Source: Leucaena leucocephala
Taxonomy: Eukaryota; Streptophyta; Magnoliopsida; Fabales; Fabaceae
Assembly: GCA_037074615.1 (NCBI GenBank)
Contig: CM073563.1
Location: 13,128,501-13,192,500, forward strand
Length of the DNA: 64,000 nucleotides
Direction of reading: 5' to 3'
Made by a program: the position numbers and the translations under genes. Shown piece after piece: positions 34,275 to 46,901 of this stretch; the first letter of the stretch is position 1, and every line of letters starts with the position of its first letter. A model generated the notes under the pieces. That model did no database searches and had not been told where the DNA came from. It saw only the letters and a list, made by a program, of their open reading frames with translations.

Positions 34275-37200
34275 TCACACATATTCTTCCCTATTGCTAT
34301 ATATATAGTCTAACTCTATTTTATTACTTACCTACCATGGTGGGTTGTAGCCTTTGGAGGGGAGAGAGGGTAGGAAACTAAGAAACTTAACATATCATTA
34401 TGTAGTTTATGCTTAAAAATAGTGTAACTCTATGGAAAATAAGGGAATAATGTTAAACTTTAGTGAGAAAAGTTAAATGTTAGATATAAAAATGAATAGA
34501 AGAGAGGCCAAAGAAAGAAATATCAGGATGTACTTAAAGGGTAAATGATTAAAGCAAGTGAATTAAAGTAATAAAATATATAGTGGGTATTTAGTAGAGA
34601 TCAAATTCTATTTGTGAAGATTATAAAGTATTTTAGATGGGAATTGTAAGATATTGAATTGTGAAAGTTATGGTTTGGATGGGAGTGTGCTATTTTGAAA
34701 AGAATAGGTGTTCCTAAAGTTTCTAAAATGATTGATGATTGATGATTGAATTGGAATGTGAAACTCACATGAATAGTTGTTATTTTGTTAGGTTTCTTGA
34801 GGTTAAAATTATAATATGAATTTTATGTTGGATTATGTTTTAATGTTTGGGGAATGATGATTTAATTTAATTATATTAAGCATAATAGTTTGAAGTAACG
34901 GGGTTTTTTAGTTTAGTAATTATGTATCAAGTGATATGGGCATAAATATATGGTGATTTGAGGGTTGAGTTCGAATATTAATAGTTAAAAAACTAGTTGT
35001 TACCCTAGGCTTGAGTGAAAATTGTAAGTAACAAAATAGTGTTTGAGGATGATAGATGATAAAGATATGTATATGTCATGGATAGAGGCTTTAAACTGAT
35101 GGATTAGCGTTAGTAGTTATATATAAAAATTATTAGCATAAAGTGTATGAAGAATTGTTGTTGAGGGGTTCAATTAGGGACTAGAATTTGGAACAATTCA
35201 TAGAATTATACAATGGGAACTGTTTGAATCTTTGAGGAAAAATAATTGAACTTAGAGCTAATAAAGTTATATAATATGATGTTATATAATGAAAAATAGT
35301 TATTGGAATTAAAGGGTATATGGAAGTTGTTGTTGTCCGAAAAATTTTGAAAAAGAAAAGTGTTTATAGCATAATTATATGATATGTTTTAAGATGAATG
35401 AAAATAAATAATGTTAAATTAATAGATTATGCTTGAAATTTCAATGTAATGGTAAGAAGCTATGAAGTGAAATAACTAAAAGTATGAATAGATTTGTGAG
35501 CTTAAATTTGTATGATAAGAGAATTTATGGACAAATTTGGATAAAAGGAAAATTAGTATGTTCCTTAATTATATATGAAGGTAGAAACTATAAGGAGATA
35601 GATGATTACTTTTTGTATGTGCCCATGACATTTAGTGTCTTGTGAGAATTTTAGGATTGTTTAAATTATAGGCTTGAATTGGAGAAATTTATTGGATTAT
35701 TGTATGATTATATTAAAAAAAATTGTTGAGGAATAATTTGATAACAATATTGTAAGATACAGTTAGTAATATAGTAATGTCTAGGGATTGAAAGGTTAAT
35801 TAAGTATATGGATAAATGATAATGATTTAAGGAGATTGATGCAAACCATTATAAGCATTGGCATATGAAAGGAGGAAATGGAATTGACTTGAAAAGTATA
35901 TTGAAAATTGATACTTTAAGAAGTTGTACTTTTAGGTATAGTTAGTAATAACAACTATAATGATAAATACAAATACCAACATATAAGAATGATATTTGAA
36001 TATTGATGACAATTACGGGTATGTGAATGTGGAACTATATCATTGATATTAAGACAAACAAGTTAGCAAGTAAATGATTAAATTGATTGAGAATTATGAT
36101 ATAATAGTAATATAAGTTGTGATTTGAGAATAATTTTAATTGGTATGGGAAAAGGATAATATTTTAAGAAAAAGTTATCGACAGATTTGAAAACCTTGTA
36201 ATTAAATATAGTGGTATAGCATAAACGTGACATAGAACTATGGGAGATTTCAATTGCTTTATGTGATTATGAGGAAGTGAAACTCAAAAATAACATGAGA
36301 GAACAATGGAAAAAGGGAATAAGGAAGGTTATAGTATGTTTAATTTTGGAGACCAAATACTTAAAAGGAGAGTGCTCATCTAGCTTTGGTGTGGTGAATG
36401 ATTTTCAAATGTACAATCTTATATGTTTTGGTAAGAAAGACTTTTGTATTATCATAGAAATAGATAAAAATAATACATACAAGATACTGAAAGAGAGTCC
36501 AGACGGATCATTTTGCAACATCGTAACATAAAATGTGACTATTTGACATAAAATTTAGTGCCCAAGATCAGTAGAATAAGACAATCATTATTAATGATAC
36601 TGTCAGGATTACTAGGGGCCTATCTAAGGGTAAAACAAGGAATTGTTAGATACATCTATAGAAGGATTGCCTTTATATATGGTGGTAATGAGGAAGAGAT
36701 TGGTGGTTATATTACTCACATTCTCAACATGTGAGAAAGTTAAGCTTAGTGCTAGTGGTTGTAGTGAAAAGGTCATAGACCATACTCTTTAGTCTTTAAA
36801 AATTTTCCAATATCTCCTAAACCTCCTTTGTCACCTGAAAAGACATGGCAAGTAAGAGAACATAACCGTAATTTCAGTAAAGGGAATGATGATGGATTAT
36901 ATATTATGGATCAAACTTTGAGAATTAGAGTGGGCCATTGAAGGGATATCTCTGTCATGTCATAGCTATATGTCGTTCTGAGGTTACTGTGAAACTTGGT
37001 TCTCAGCAAAAGGTTCTTACAGTTAAATATGAGCATTTTTCTTAGGCATGAAGTTCCCCCTGACATGATCCATGGTATGATTCAGGTTCTTGAGCACACT
37101 ATTCAAGATTTATTTGATTATGATACTAGCCATTCCTTTATTGCCTTTGAATATGCTAGACAATTAAGATTAGAACTTGATAATTATCTTAGAATATGGC

Positions 37201-38028
37201 TATGTCCATGTTTATGTGAATATGTGCCATTATCCCTTGTGTATGCTTACGAGCAGGATGAATCGATGATAGATACATTTGCCATTACAAGAGATAGTTT
37301 AGATGTTAAATACCATTACTTTGTGACAAAGATGTATCAAGTGGGGAGATAGTGATGAAGATTTTTGTAAGTAAAGTAAGGAAGCCATAAGTCCAAAATT
37401 AAGAGATTATCGCTAAGAGCTTAATGACTAACAGTTAAGTAAGTCAAATAGCGGTAGATATTTATACTTTGTACGAAGGCAAAGTGGCAGCCTAAGCCTT
37501 TAGATAATTAAGGCAGCCTGCAGAGAGCAAGGTGATAGAATAAGTTCTTTCCCTGTAGGCAATGAGGGTAGTAAGACTTGTAAGAGTTAGAGTAGGGATA
37601 AGTCAAGGCAAACATGGCATTAAACCTAGTGGCTATAAGGTTGAGCAAGAAGCTTGGAGATTTAGAATGGCATAATGAAAGGATAAAGAAAAGGGCTATA
37701 GATGAGAGTACAAACAGAAAAGACCCAAAATAGAAAGTATGAGAAGAGTTTAGGATAGTAAAGTATCGGGGTTTAAGCCTGTTAACACCAGTGCTTTAGA
37801 TTTTTATCAGCACTATTCAGTTAAATGTACTTAGGCAAGAGTAGTAGCTCAATCATGGGTGATTCTCAGGGGAGTTATGAGAAAGAGTATATTTCTACCA
37901 AGTTATGCACAAGTTCAACGAGATAATAGAAAAATGAAGAAAAATAAGAAATTATCTCAAGAATAAAAGTTAAGTGATTTTCACCTTAAAATTTGGAGGA
38001 CGAATTTTTTTTAAGAGGGGGGGAGAAT
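34275..38028 (+). other. Interior of the Tekay-type element, mostly decayed
   Basis: Continuation of the outer element after the insertion. It is AT-rich, with one recognisable remnant (the protease at 36996) and an ORF of unknown kind at 36277-36531. It ends in GGAGGACGAATTTTTT and the purine tract at 38014-38028. Confidence 0.55.
36996..37352 (+). pseudogene. Chromovirus-type protease remnant
   Basis: A 118-codon open frame. Residues 39-50 (LFDYDTSHSFIA) fit the chromovirus protease signature in which an Asp-Ser/Thr-Gly-Ala triad is followed by [ST]-H-S-F-I. The Asp is kept (residue 41) but the next two positions are Tyr and Asp instead of Ser/Thr-Gly, so it would not be catalytic. Text following it (EYARQLRLEL) also fits the family. 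The rest is too diverged to place. No RT follows within the 680 bp before the polypurine tract. Confidence 0.5.
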
Positions 38029-39086
38029 TGTAACATCTCGAATTTTATAAAAAGGGATTTATAAGGTATTATTGAGATTAAAAGTATTTTTCTGAAATTA
38101 AAAAGCCTCAAAGGTTAAATGTCAGATAATGAATAAAGGAAATAATAAGCATTTAAAAATATTATGGGTTCAGGAAAATTAAGAAAAAATCATGAAATGA
38201 GTATTTTGGGGACCCAAAAAATTATGGAAGAGTTATTCCCTAAAAGAGGCCTACAAGATTTAATAGCTATTTTTTGAGAATTAAGAGCCTATTTTTAAAA
38301 GAAATTAAGAAAAATAGTTAGAGGTTATCATTTGCTTCGAATATTTTAAGAAAATTACATTATGAATTAAAGAAGTAATTAGAGGCTGAAAATCCTTATT
38401 CTATTTTTTAGGATTATTTTTTTGAAATTTCTAAAGGTTTCAAAAAATATAGCATATGATGAAAATAAGAGTAGACTAAAACCTGACTTTTTCTGCCACC
38501 ATATATCTCTCTCCCAAGTGCTTCCTTTCCTTTGTCACATCACTCTCATTTCTCTTCTTTCATACGACTCTATCAGAGTTTCCTCCACGCCTCTCCCTTG
38601 TCATTTATTCTTTTGTAAATACAGAACCAAAGCAGCAGTAGAGGCGGAGACACGAGAGAGAGCAAGACAGAGACGATAGAGTGAGAGAGACAGAGCCATG
38701 GTGAGAGAGTAAGGAGGCAGAGACAGTGAGTTTGAGAGAGAGAGAGAGTCGCGATAGTGGCAGAGGCAGCGGAGGACATCGTCGGAGGTTGGAGAGTGTA
38801 CTCAGAGTGGATCTCGACTGAGGTAAGCTTCATCAATATCTTTCCACCATTTTTTCGGTGATCTGTAAGCTTTTAAATCATGACATACTGTAGCTACCTG
38901 AAAATAAAGAAAAGAGAGAGAATCGGTAACTTAGCTTGGATTTTAGGAGCTATGGCTATGGTTTGAGTGGAAATGATATGTATATGTATAAGTTTGTTTT
39001 GTGGACTGTTATAGTGTTGTTTCAAAAAAATAAAGAAAGAAAAATGAAGAGCTGATGGACATTACTATTGATATATATCTATGGAT

Positions 39087-39119
<33 letters not shown>

Positions 39120-41374
39120 GAGCTACTGTCGTGAGGGAGTAGAAGAGATGATATCGCAGCATGTATCGGTTCATTGTTGAGAGAAAGTGCAGAAGACTGC
39201 TGCTATGATTTTTTTAAAAGAAGAGGGATGAATGTGTATTTTGAAGATGATTGGAATTTGGAGAAGTTGAAGTATTGAAGTAGGACGTGGCTGTTGCACA
39301 CATATATATATATATATATATATATTGTATGATGTATAAAAGCTGTTATGGTTTAGTTTAGAAAAGAAAAGAAAAAAAACAAAAGGAAAGAAAGAAGAGG
39401 AGGACGTCGGTACCGATATGTATATATATATATATATATACTAGTAAATGTTCAAACGTAGTCAAGAAGTTAATAAAGGTAAAAGGGAATATGTGGGTTA
39501 TGAAAATATTAGAGGAAATATTATTCCATGAGTTTAGAAAACTGTTTTATGAGGGATAATGGTCCTAGAGTAATCTTGAACCTATTATAATTTAAAGTGT
39601 AAAGTTGAGGTTTAAGAGACAAAGTAAGTGTAATAGTGATGAGAAATTAATAACTTCAATTATTCTAATGGAGTTAGAAATTAATGTTTGATACTTATTT
39701 AGGACCATTGGACATTATGGAAGCGGGGTTAAAGACTTAGATAATGAATATCCAAGTAAGAAAAAAGAGGAGAATAAACAAAGAAAGAGATAGCTAAAGC
39801 TTAAAGATCGACTAGTGAATTGTGAACTAACTATGGGATTTATCATTTGTGGTACTTTTATTAGCTTTGTCGAGAGGTAACCACTTTCTACTCATTGTAT
39901 GTGTTAATATGATGTTTATGAGTGATTTGATATATACACATCTATTGACGATGATATGATTATATTGAGAAAACTTAATTTGATGATATTTTCTAAAAAT
40001 AGTCTTGTGGGACTTAAAACTTAATTTGAAAAGTTTGAATTGAGATTAAAAACTTGTTATATCTTAATATTAGAATTTGAAATTTATTATCTTAAGAGAT
40101 ATCCCATTGTGATATTTTTTAATGTTATTGATTACCAAGGTACTAAGATTTTGATTAATACAATTATCTTGAGAATTATTCATTAAGGATTGGTGATAAT
40201 GGAGTTGTACTTTTACCATATGGTATAGCCTCAATTAGAGCTCGATGGTTGACTTTTGTCCCACTAGTTTATCAAGAGGCTGTGACACCCCACTTGTTTA
40301 TTAAGGGGGAATAAACCCTTGGTCTGGTCTTGTACTATGTAGATTTTGGCCAATCCATAACACTTGACCAGTTAACTTTTTGAATGGGTAGTCATATGGT
40401 AATTATCGCTAACCCATGGGTTCAGTTGGTTTGATAGGAGGAATTGGGTGATTTATCCATTTGATTATATTATGATAATGTAATAGTTTCTATCTCATGT
40501 ATTTTGTTAATTGTCACATTTGTCACCTCATATATATGATGAGTATGAAATTTTAGTTATTAAGACTTTTGTTTTGCCCCTTAGTTATTAATATTTTTCA
40601 TGTGATAGTATCGTGCTAGGACCTCATGGAAGACTTTAGAAGCTTGGTTATTGCTATATCAATTGTATAGCCTCCTCCTTTGAATTTGTGTAGAATACTT
40701 GTATATTGTCGCAGTATGACTCATTTTGTATACTCTGATATAATAAGATACTCTATTTGGATTTGATGTTAAGAATGCGAGTTGGTAGTGGGCTTAAGGC
40801 CTAGATTGTTGCTTGTGATTTGTTGAATGTTGATCCACTTTTAGAATGTGTAATATTGAGAATTTATTTATAAATAAGTATTATAAATGATCTAGGTTGT
40901 AAAGTGGGCTTATGTGATATTATTCCTAGGTTTAATGCTTAGAGGACCATTTGAGATGGTTAGAAGGATAATTGTGATAGTAATGTTAATCAGGGGCTTC
41001 AACCCTAAGGATAATTGTGATAGTAGTGTTAATCAGAGGCTTTAACCCGAATCCTTTCTAATATAGTTTCATATGCAAATGTTGTATAAAGCTCTTATAT
41101 CTATGATAGTATCTTTATATAAGTTTTACTATTTTCTATCATGAATAACCTTTTCAAAAATAAGTTGAACTATTTTAACTATAATAGTGCGTGAGAGTAG
41201 TTTTATCTTTTTCTATCATGATTAACTCTTTAAAAGTACAGTTTTCTTTCTCTAGCCATAATAATTCCAAATGATTAATAAAACTTATTTTTATTATCGT
41301 TAGTTTCTAACCAATTTTAGTAAAAATTATTTTAAGGTAGTTAATTATCGATATTATAAGGAGAATTTTATAAA
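38029..41374 (+). repeat. 3' LTR of the Tekay-type element, full length
   Basis: About 3.35 kb. The first 380 bp and last 700 bp match the 5' LTR; 38411-40678 is present only here. That middle part holds a GA-rich block (38640-38760), three AT microsatellites (39088-39119, 39302-39326, 39420-39441) and a 43-bp tandem duplication (40964-41049) absent from the 5' copy. The exact right end is uncertain because neither copy ends in a clean CA. ORFs inside (38422-38679) are leader-like, not genes. Confidence 0.7.
40964..41049 (+). repeat. 43-bp tandem duplication in the 3' LTR
   Basis: AAGGATAATTGTGATAGTAA starts at 40964 and recurs at 41007 with few changes. The 5' LTR has this segment once (near 24611). 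Confidence 0.85.
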
Positions 41375-43039
41375 TTCCACACCGTATTATGATAAAGAAA
41401 TTCAACAAAAAAATATATCAGAGATATGAAATAATGGGCGACTACATGTCCTCGTAAACCACTTTATATGACAAATGAAGAACAGATTGAATATTATAAA
41501 TTTATATTCCCCCATCGGCGTAATTGGTAATAGTTTGTTGAAGAAAAAGGAGGGGACTATTTTAACACCAAAAGAATTAAATAGGATTTTTTTTCTCTAA
41601 GAGTCTAATATCAATAAAGTTAAACTCCAAAGTGAACAAAAGTATCAATGAGCCAACATCTTATATTTCTTGTCCTGTGAATCTAATTCCCCTATCTACT
41701 ATATGACCAAATAAACTAAAATCCCCACCAAAGATGTACTACATAACCAAGTAAATAAACAGACAAAATGATATGTATTTATCCCAACAAAAAGAAGTAT
41801 TATACAATTCTCTTGTGAAATTCATATAGAAGAATCTAAAATTGATTAGCTCAACAACATTATATGCATTGCTCCTAACACATAACCGGACTTTACAACC
41901 CAATGCATTACACGGTATACTATAATATTCCTAACACAACCCTTTAAGTATATACAAGAAGAATTTTTCTACCCATAGTCTGTGGGTTCAACTAGCGAAA
42001 GAGTAAGACATGCGATCATTTGGAGTGTGTTCCATCCTTGAGAAATATCACTTTGTTATAATTTTAGTCACGGCACTTAGAGAGATATCCTAACTCCTGG
42101 GTGCCTAGGTTTACGCCTGAAGATATTGACAGCTCGCCCTACCTGAGCCCTTAGATCATGAGTAGGACCAACACCTTTCTAAAAATAACAAAAATATCGA
42201 GTAAATGGATAACGGATATATTGTAACTAACAAAAATAACATTTTTATTTTGATATAAAGATAGAGCAAGATATATATCTGCCATCTGAATCCTAGGTTA
42301 ATGAGTAATCGAGTAAGTGGATAACAAAAAATAACAATAGGAGCCAAGTTGGATAATTCCTCTCTTATATCTTCTAAAAAATTATTAGATACAATATTTT
42401 TTGCTGTTATTATCTAACTATACTGGAAGTATATGGAACCATATTAGAATAGGATGTTATGGAATTATCTTAACAATCAAAATCAAAATCGTAATATCTA
42501 TATTGTGCGGAAATTCTTAGTATAGAAAATAAATTAGAAGAGAAATTTCAGCAAATCTATATTGAGATATTTAGAATAGAATGTCAAATACAATTATGCA
42601 TAATCCTGTTAAAATTCATTAGAAAGTTGATATATTTGAATAGAAACTAAATATCTCTTTATGACATCCATTTATTAATTCTTCCACTCCAAAACTTCTA
42701 TCTGTTCTTTTGCGTGAAGAATATATAGATATGATTTTTCAATACACGCCGCGTCATTTTATTCCACATGACTGCTTTAACTTTTACTAGTGGATAGGTC
42801 TTCCACTTTATTTCAAAATTATAATGCATTTTCAAATTTTTCATGAACTATATTTGTTGTTCATTGGTCATTTTCAACGGTGGCCCTCAATATATATTTA
42901 TACTCCTTTTGACACTTCCCAATTACTTTCAATACGACGCAGTTTAAGATTGCTTACTGCTATTAACACCAATAAATTAGGAATCAATCTTCAAGATCAT
43001 AGAAATCCAGTAAGGTGGGAAAATGATTAAGGGTTAATT
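41375..43039. other. Intergenic DNA, nothing firm
   Basis: No gene or repeat terminus recognised. Small ORFs at 42156-42347 (minus) and 42824-43030 (plus) match nothing I know. Confidence 0.45.
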
Positions 43040-44215
43040 GTTAAGGCAGTAATGTGAATATGATGAGCAGAAGACGGTTACCTTGTCATGTTAAGGCGTC
43101 AAATTTTTAACAAAGCTGCAATCTCTCCCAATACAATCAAATGCATATACGATGAAAAGTATACTATATAGTGCCATCTATACAACACCAATTGGAGGTT
43201 ACGAGCACCAGATAATTGTGAACAACTATTTGTCTCTCTGCAGAAACCCATCTCAATACTTGCTTGGAATAACCAAAAGAAAAAATAATTTTGAAGATAA
43301 TTAGCATATAATTGACAAACCAACAGGGCCTATACGTCGACTTGCTAAGTATCTTTTATATTCATCGCACATGTTTGGGAAGAGTGAATGTTAAAGCCTG
43401 CCTTGATTGCTGGTTGAAGAAGCAAATAGACATGTGTCATGATTAACTCAAATTCTAAAATGGATGACAGCTCTTTCTAAACTATCTACCTCAGGTAAAG
43501 ACTTCAATGGTAATTAAATTCCTGCATTCATTCTAAAATAGCAAACTTCTCGTGCCCCATAGATGATACCAGAATTCCAGCTAACTATTTCCTTCGTTTC
43601 TTGTCGTTCACGAGCTAAGCTGTCGTTTTGCCTCTTACACCAACACTGAAATAATGAAAAGATAAATGCAGTGACTTCTACGCACAACTCAGGCAAAAAT
43701 TGAAGGCATAAAGTTCTATTAATATTAAAAGCCACGATAATTATGAGTAAACATGGATTCTAGCATCCAAGACAGGTAGCAAATTGAATTATAAACTCAT
43801 AAGAAAAGAAAATCGCTCCAACATACCAATACACTGATGTTTAGCAAGAAAAGAAAAGGGGGAATTCTATTCGAAAAGCTTGGATAAGGGTCGAGATCGA
43901 GGGTCTTGGTGACACGCGATGGTTCGAAGGCTGGAAGAAGTTTCCAATCATGTAAGAACAGCCAGGTCCGCCTTTAAGCCATATGAGGATCAGCTAAGTT
44001 CCCGATCTTGGAAGCGGACTCGCATAGAAATAGCTTAAAAAGGAAAATAAGAAATTAAAACACGAACCAACGAGAAGCAAGGAGGAGAAGAAAAGGAAGA
44101 AAGAGACGAACGTGAGGAGAGCTTTAAACAAAGAAAGCGAAAACATAGAGGAAGAAAAAGAAGCGAATCAGAACGCAATGGAAGGTGGGGGAGCGGATTG
44201 ACAAAATATATTGAC
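43040..44215 (-). other. Possible minus-strand transcription unit
   Basis: Read on the minus strand, 44215-44030 is a pyrimidine-rich leader (CGCTTCTTTTTCTTCCTCTA) and about 43990-43870 is GC-richer. A splice-acceptor-like TTTTCATTATTTCAG precedes a segment encoding CWCKRQNDSLARERQE (about 43640). Upstream (right) of the presumed start is a telo-box at 44410. Such promoters are known from translation-related and snoRNA-host genes. No continuous protein is recognisable (ORFs 43514-43735 and 43099-43323 are short), so this may be a non-coding RNA gene, a gene remnant or chance. Confidence 0.25.
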
Positions 44216-44409
44216 ATTGATTTGAAATTTCTTTGGTGACGATTTGAAATCTGAATTTTGTAGAAAGAGGCTAGAACCCATCATAAATCATTAATGATGC
44301 ATTTGAAAATTTTACTTAACAAATAATAAATTAAATAAAACCTTGATATAACCAATGAAAAAAGGGGATTGTCCGTGCTAATTGGTCCATTGGGTGCTAG
44401 TGATTGTGT

Positions 44410-44424
44410 AACCCTAAACCCTAA
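44410..44424 (-). promoter_or_regulatory. Double telo-box
   Basis: AACCCTAAACCCTAA, two telomere-type heptamers in a row. Single interstitial copies of this motif are a known promoter element (telo-box) of plant growth and translation genes. It lies about 200 bp upstream of the possible minus-strand unit. Confidence 0.45.
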
Positions 44425-44751
44425 TATGGATAGATGACGTGGTAACCTACCATCTTTTCATTTGAGAGAAATACTTATATATTTTATGTCATTTAAACTC
44501 TATCCAATCAAAATATAATAGCTCACCATATTTTAATTATATTTAACAGACGACTTATCTGAAACTATTCATATTATATTTTATTTTTAAGAAAAAATAA
44601 ACCTCTTAATATAGTTTAGATGAGATTTTAGTTTTTTTTTTCAAATTAAAATATTTATTTATTTAAAAAATAAAATAAATTATGAATTTTTTAAAATGAG
44701 TCATGTTGTATTTTGATTGGATAAAGTTCAAATGATATTATACTTTATATA

Positions 44752-45167
44752 GGGTACGTTTCGTAGGATGGAAGAGTTTTTTATGGAAGTAGAAGTAGAA
44801 ATGAAAATAGAACTAGAAATAGAATTAGGTTAGAAATGTGTTTTAAAATTTGTTTAGTATAATGGAGGTGAATATGAAATTGATGGATATTTTTCTTCTA
44901 ACTTGGGGTAAAATGGTCCAAAATATTTTTTTATAACTTAGGGAGAATTAAAATTGTCCAAGAAATTTATAATTAGGGTAAAATGGTCTAAAATTTTTTA
45001 CTTATACTTCCATCATCTCAATTTTCAGCTTTTTTAATAGAACTGAAATGACTTAAAAAAGTGGAAGTGGAAGTGAATTCTATCCTATTAAATGAAGGAA
45101 GTATAAGATTTCACTTTTCTTCTACTTCCACTTTCCTACTCCTACTTCCATCCAACCAAACGTGCCA
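44752..45167. mobile_element. TIR MITE of about 416 bp
   Basis: The left end GGGTACGTTTCGTAGGATGG and the reverse complement of the right end, GGCACGTTTGGTTGGATGG, match, and similarity continues through GAAGTAGAAGTAG-type text for about 45 bp. No coding capacity. A clear target duplication is not seen. Confidence 0.6.
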
Positions 45168-45201
45168 ATAAGGATTTTCCCTTATGCATTGTTTGATTAG
45201 A

Positions 45202-45321
45202 GGATTTTGGAGGGGAGTGTACGGTAGGGAGGTGGAATGTGTGTTTGGTTCAAAAAATAGAGGGAGGATATTTTTTGTCTTCTTCTACTCCCCTCCCCCA
45301 CTCTCTCACCCCTCCAAAATC
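45202..45321. repeat. Short foldback element
   Basis: GGATTTTGGAGGGGAGTG (45202) is inverted at the right as CACTCTCTCACCCCTCCAAAATC, ending at 45321. The intervening 80 bp is purine- then pyrimidine-rich, so the whole can fold into a hairpin. Confidence 0.55.
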
Positions 45322-45389
45322 GGGTTTTTTTTAAGAATGAGAAATATTATGTGTTATCCTGACTAAATTACCCTTACTCCCTTTTCAAT

Positions 45390-46880
45390 ATTCTAAATTT
45401 ACATCTTCTCTCTAACAAGCCTTTTCCCACGTTCCCTCAATCGTCCTCTATTCTTCCTCTAGGCTCCATCTTCCTTCAGTCATTGGCGCGCCTCCAGCCA
45501 CAGTTGCTACTTGTTACCGCCTACTCTTCCAGCCACTATTGTCTCCTTCATTCAAGTAAGTGTTTGAGTGCTTCTCTAGGGTTTTTATGAACCTCCTTTT
45601 GTTCTACCATTAAGGTCTGTGTTGAGTGTTTAAGAATAAAATTAAATATTTGCAACTATCATTTTGAATAGTAGTGATTGAAGAGAAGATGCCTGTGACC
45701 TATTATACTTAAATCTTAATGCTCGCGTATTTGGGAGTAATTCAAGAGAACGGATATTTACCATTAAGAAAAATGTACTGTGCCATTCAAAAGCTCGCGA
45801 AGGGGTTTTCATAAGCTTATTTTACATTTCTTGCCTAATGTAGCACTGAAGAATTATCAGACATAGAAAATTAAGATGGATATCTGAAGTCTGAACCTAG
45901 CTCCAGTATGTTCTTCTATAACTTGTTTGGCTTAGAATAGCTAAATCTTAGTCCCTTACATGTTCTTACTTCCAAACACGTTTTTTCAATCCAGTGCAAG
46001 TACATACGAGGATGTTAATTTTGTTGAAGTAGTTTTTTTTTTCAATGAACTAATTCTAATGATGTCATTGATAAGTACAAAAGGCTACCATCATGGGAAA
46101 GAATAATTTTCTGAATGAGAAAGGAAGTGAAATGCTGTATGATTTCGTCTTTGTATCCATTGGTAACAAGGATAAATCTTCATACCGTTTTTTGTGGGTG
46201 CCTCTGAAACCCTTGGCCTTTTTGTATTCATGGATGCGTATAATTCTGGAAGAGTTCCTAAGCCAGGAGCTTCAATAAAAAGTCAAATTTGTTTCGCTTC
46301 ACGTCATTTGAGGTGTTATTCTGCCGGTAATTTAGTTATAGTTCCATGCCTATTTTTGACTGATTTGTTGGGGTTAGTACATTTTAAATCTCTCTGTTAC
46401 TTGCAATTTCTGCACTGGCAACTTTCTATTCTCTGCTAGTGTTGAGAATCTGGTGTTTGACTGTTGGACAACGAGAGAGTGGAAATTAGCTTGCTTTGTA
46501 TTCAGGTAGGCACTGTTTCTTACATCTACCTTTCAGGCCTTACCGGTGTTCTTACTGGTTTGTAGTTGATTCAATAATTCTGTGAGGCTACCCCAGTGTC
46601 ACTCCCTCTCTCCTTCAGAGCAATGTGGGCCCTCCCAAGTGTCAAGGACCGAATATTTTCTCATGCTCTTGGCCATTTACTTGTTCAAGGAGTGGGGAAG
46701 GTTTGCTAATCATAGAGCAATCAGGTGGTGAGGTTTTGATGACGAAGTTTCAGAATGATTGCACCCATGGAAACCAGGCACCTGCTAGTTAGATGATGGG
46801 AAGTTGTGTGTGGGTCTTTGTGGGAGGAAGTCAAATGTTATTATTATTTATAATATGTTTATAACAATTGGTAGCTGAAA
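45390..46880 (+). other. Possible decayed or non-coding transcription unit
   Basis: 45400-45550 is pyrimidine- and GC-richer and ends in a good splice donor, CATTCAAGTAAGTG. Short exon-like open pieces follow: 46093-46278, 46194-46439, and one near 46620-46702 reading MWALPSVKDRIFSHALGH after an acceptor-like TCTCTCCTTCAG. None is a protein I recognise, and the pieces do not form one clear frame. Could be a pseudogene, a gene with diverged exons, or repeat debris. Confidence 0.2.
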
Positions 46881-46901
46881 TCTGCATTTTAAAATAATAT
46901 A

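Larger units (their letters stand above)
23961..41374 (+). mobile_element. Tekay/Del-type Ty3-gypsy element, interrupted
   Basis: Direct repeats begin TGTAACATCCTAAATT (23961) and TGTAACATCTCGAATT (38029). They are preceded on the right by GGAGGACGAATTTTTT and a purine tract AGGGGGGGAGAAT, an arrangement familiar from Tekay/Del chromoviruses. After the left LTR, TGGTATCAT (24979) resembles a tRNA-Met primer site. The interior is only 24979-25042 plus 34275-38028 (about 3.8 kb), because a second retroelement is inserted. That interior keeps a decayed protease but no reverse transcriptase, RNase H or integrase. No target duplication was found at the outer ends. Confidence 0.72.

Noticed and set aside
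38422..38836. ORFs in the middle of the 3' LTR of the Tekay-type element
   Set aside because: CT/GA-rich leader sequence of a retrotransposon LTR; no domain.
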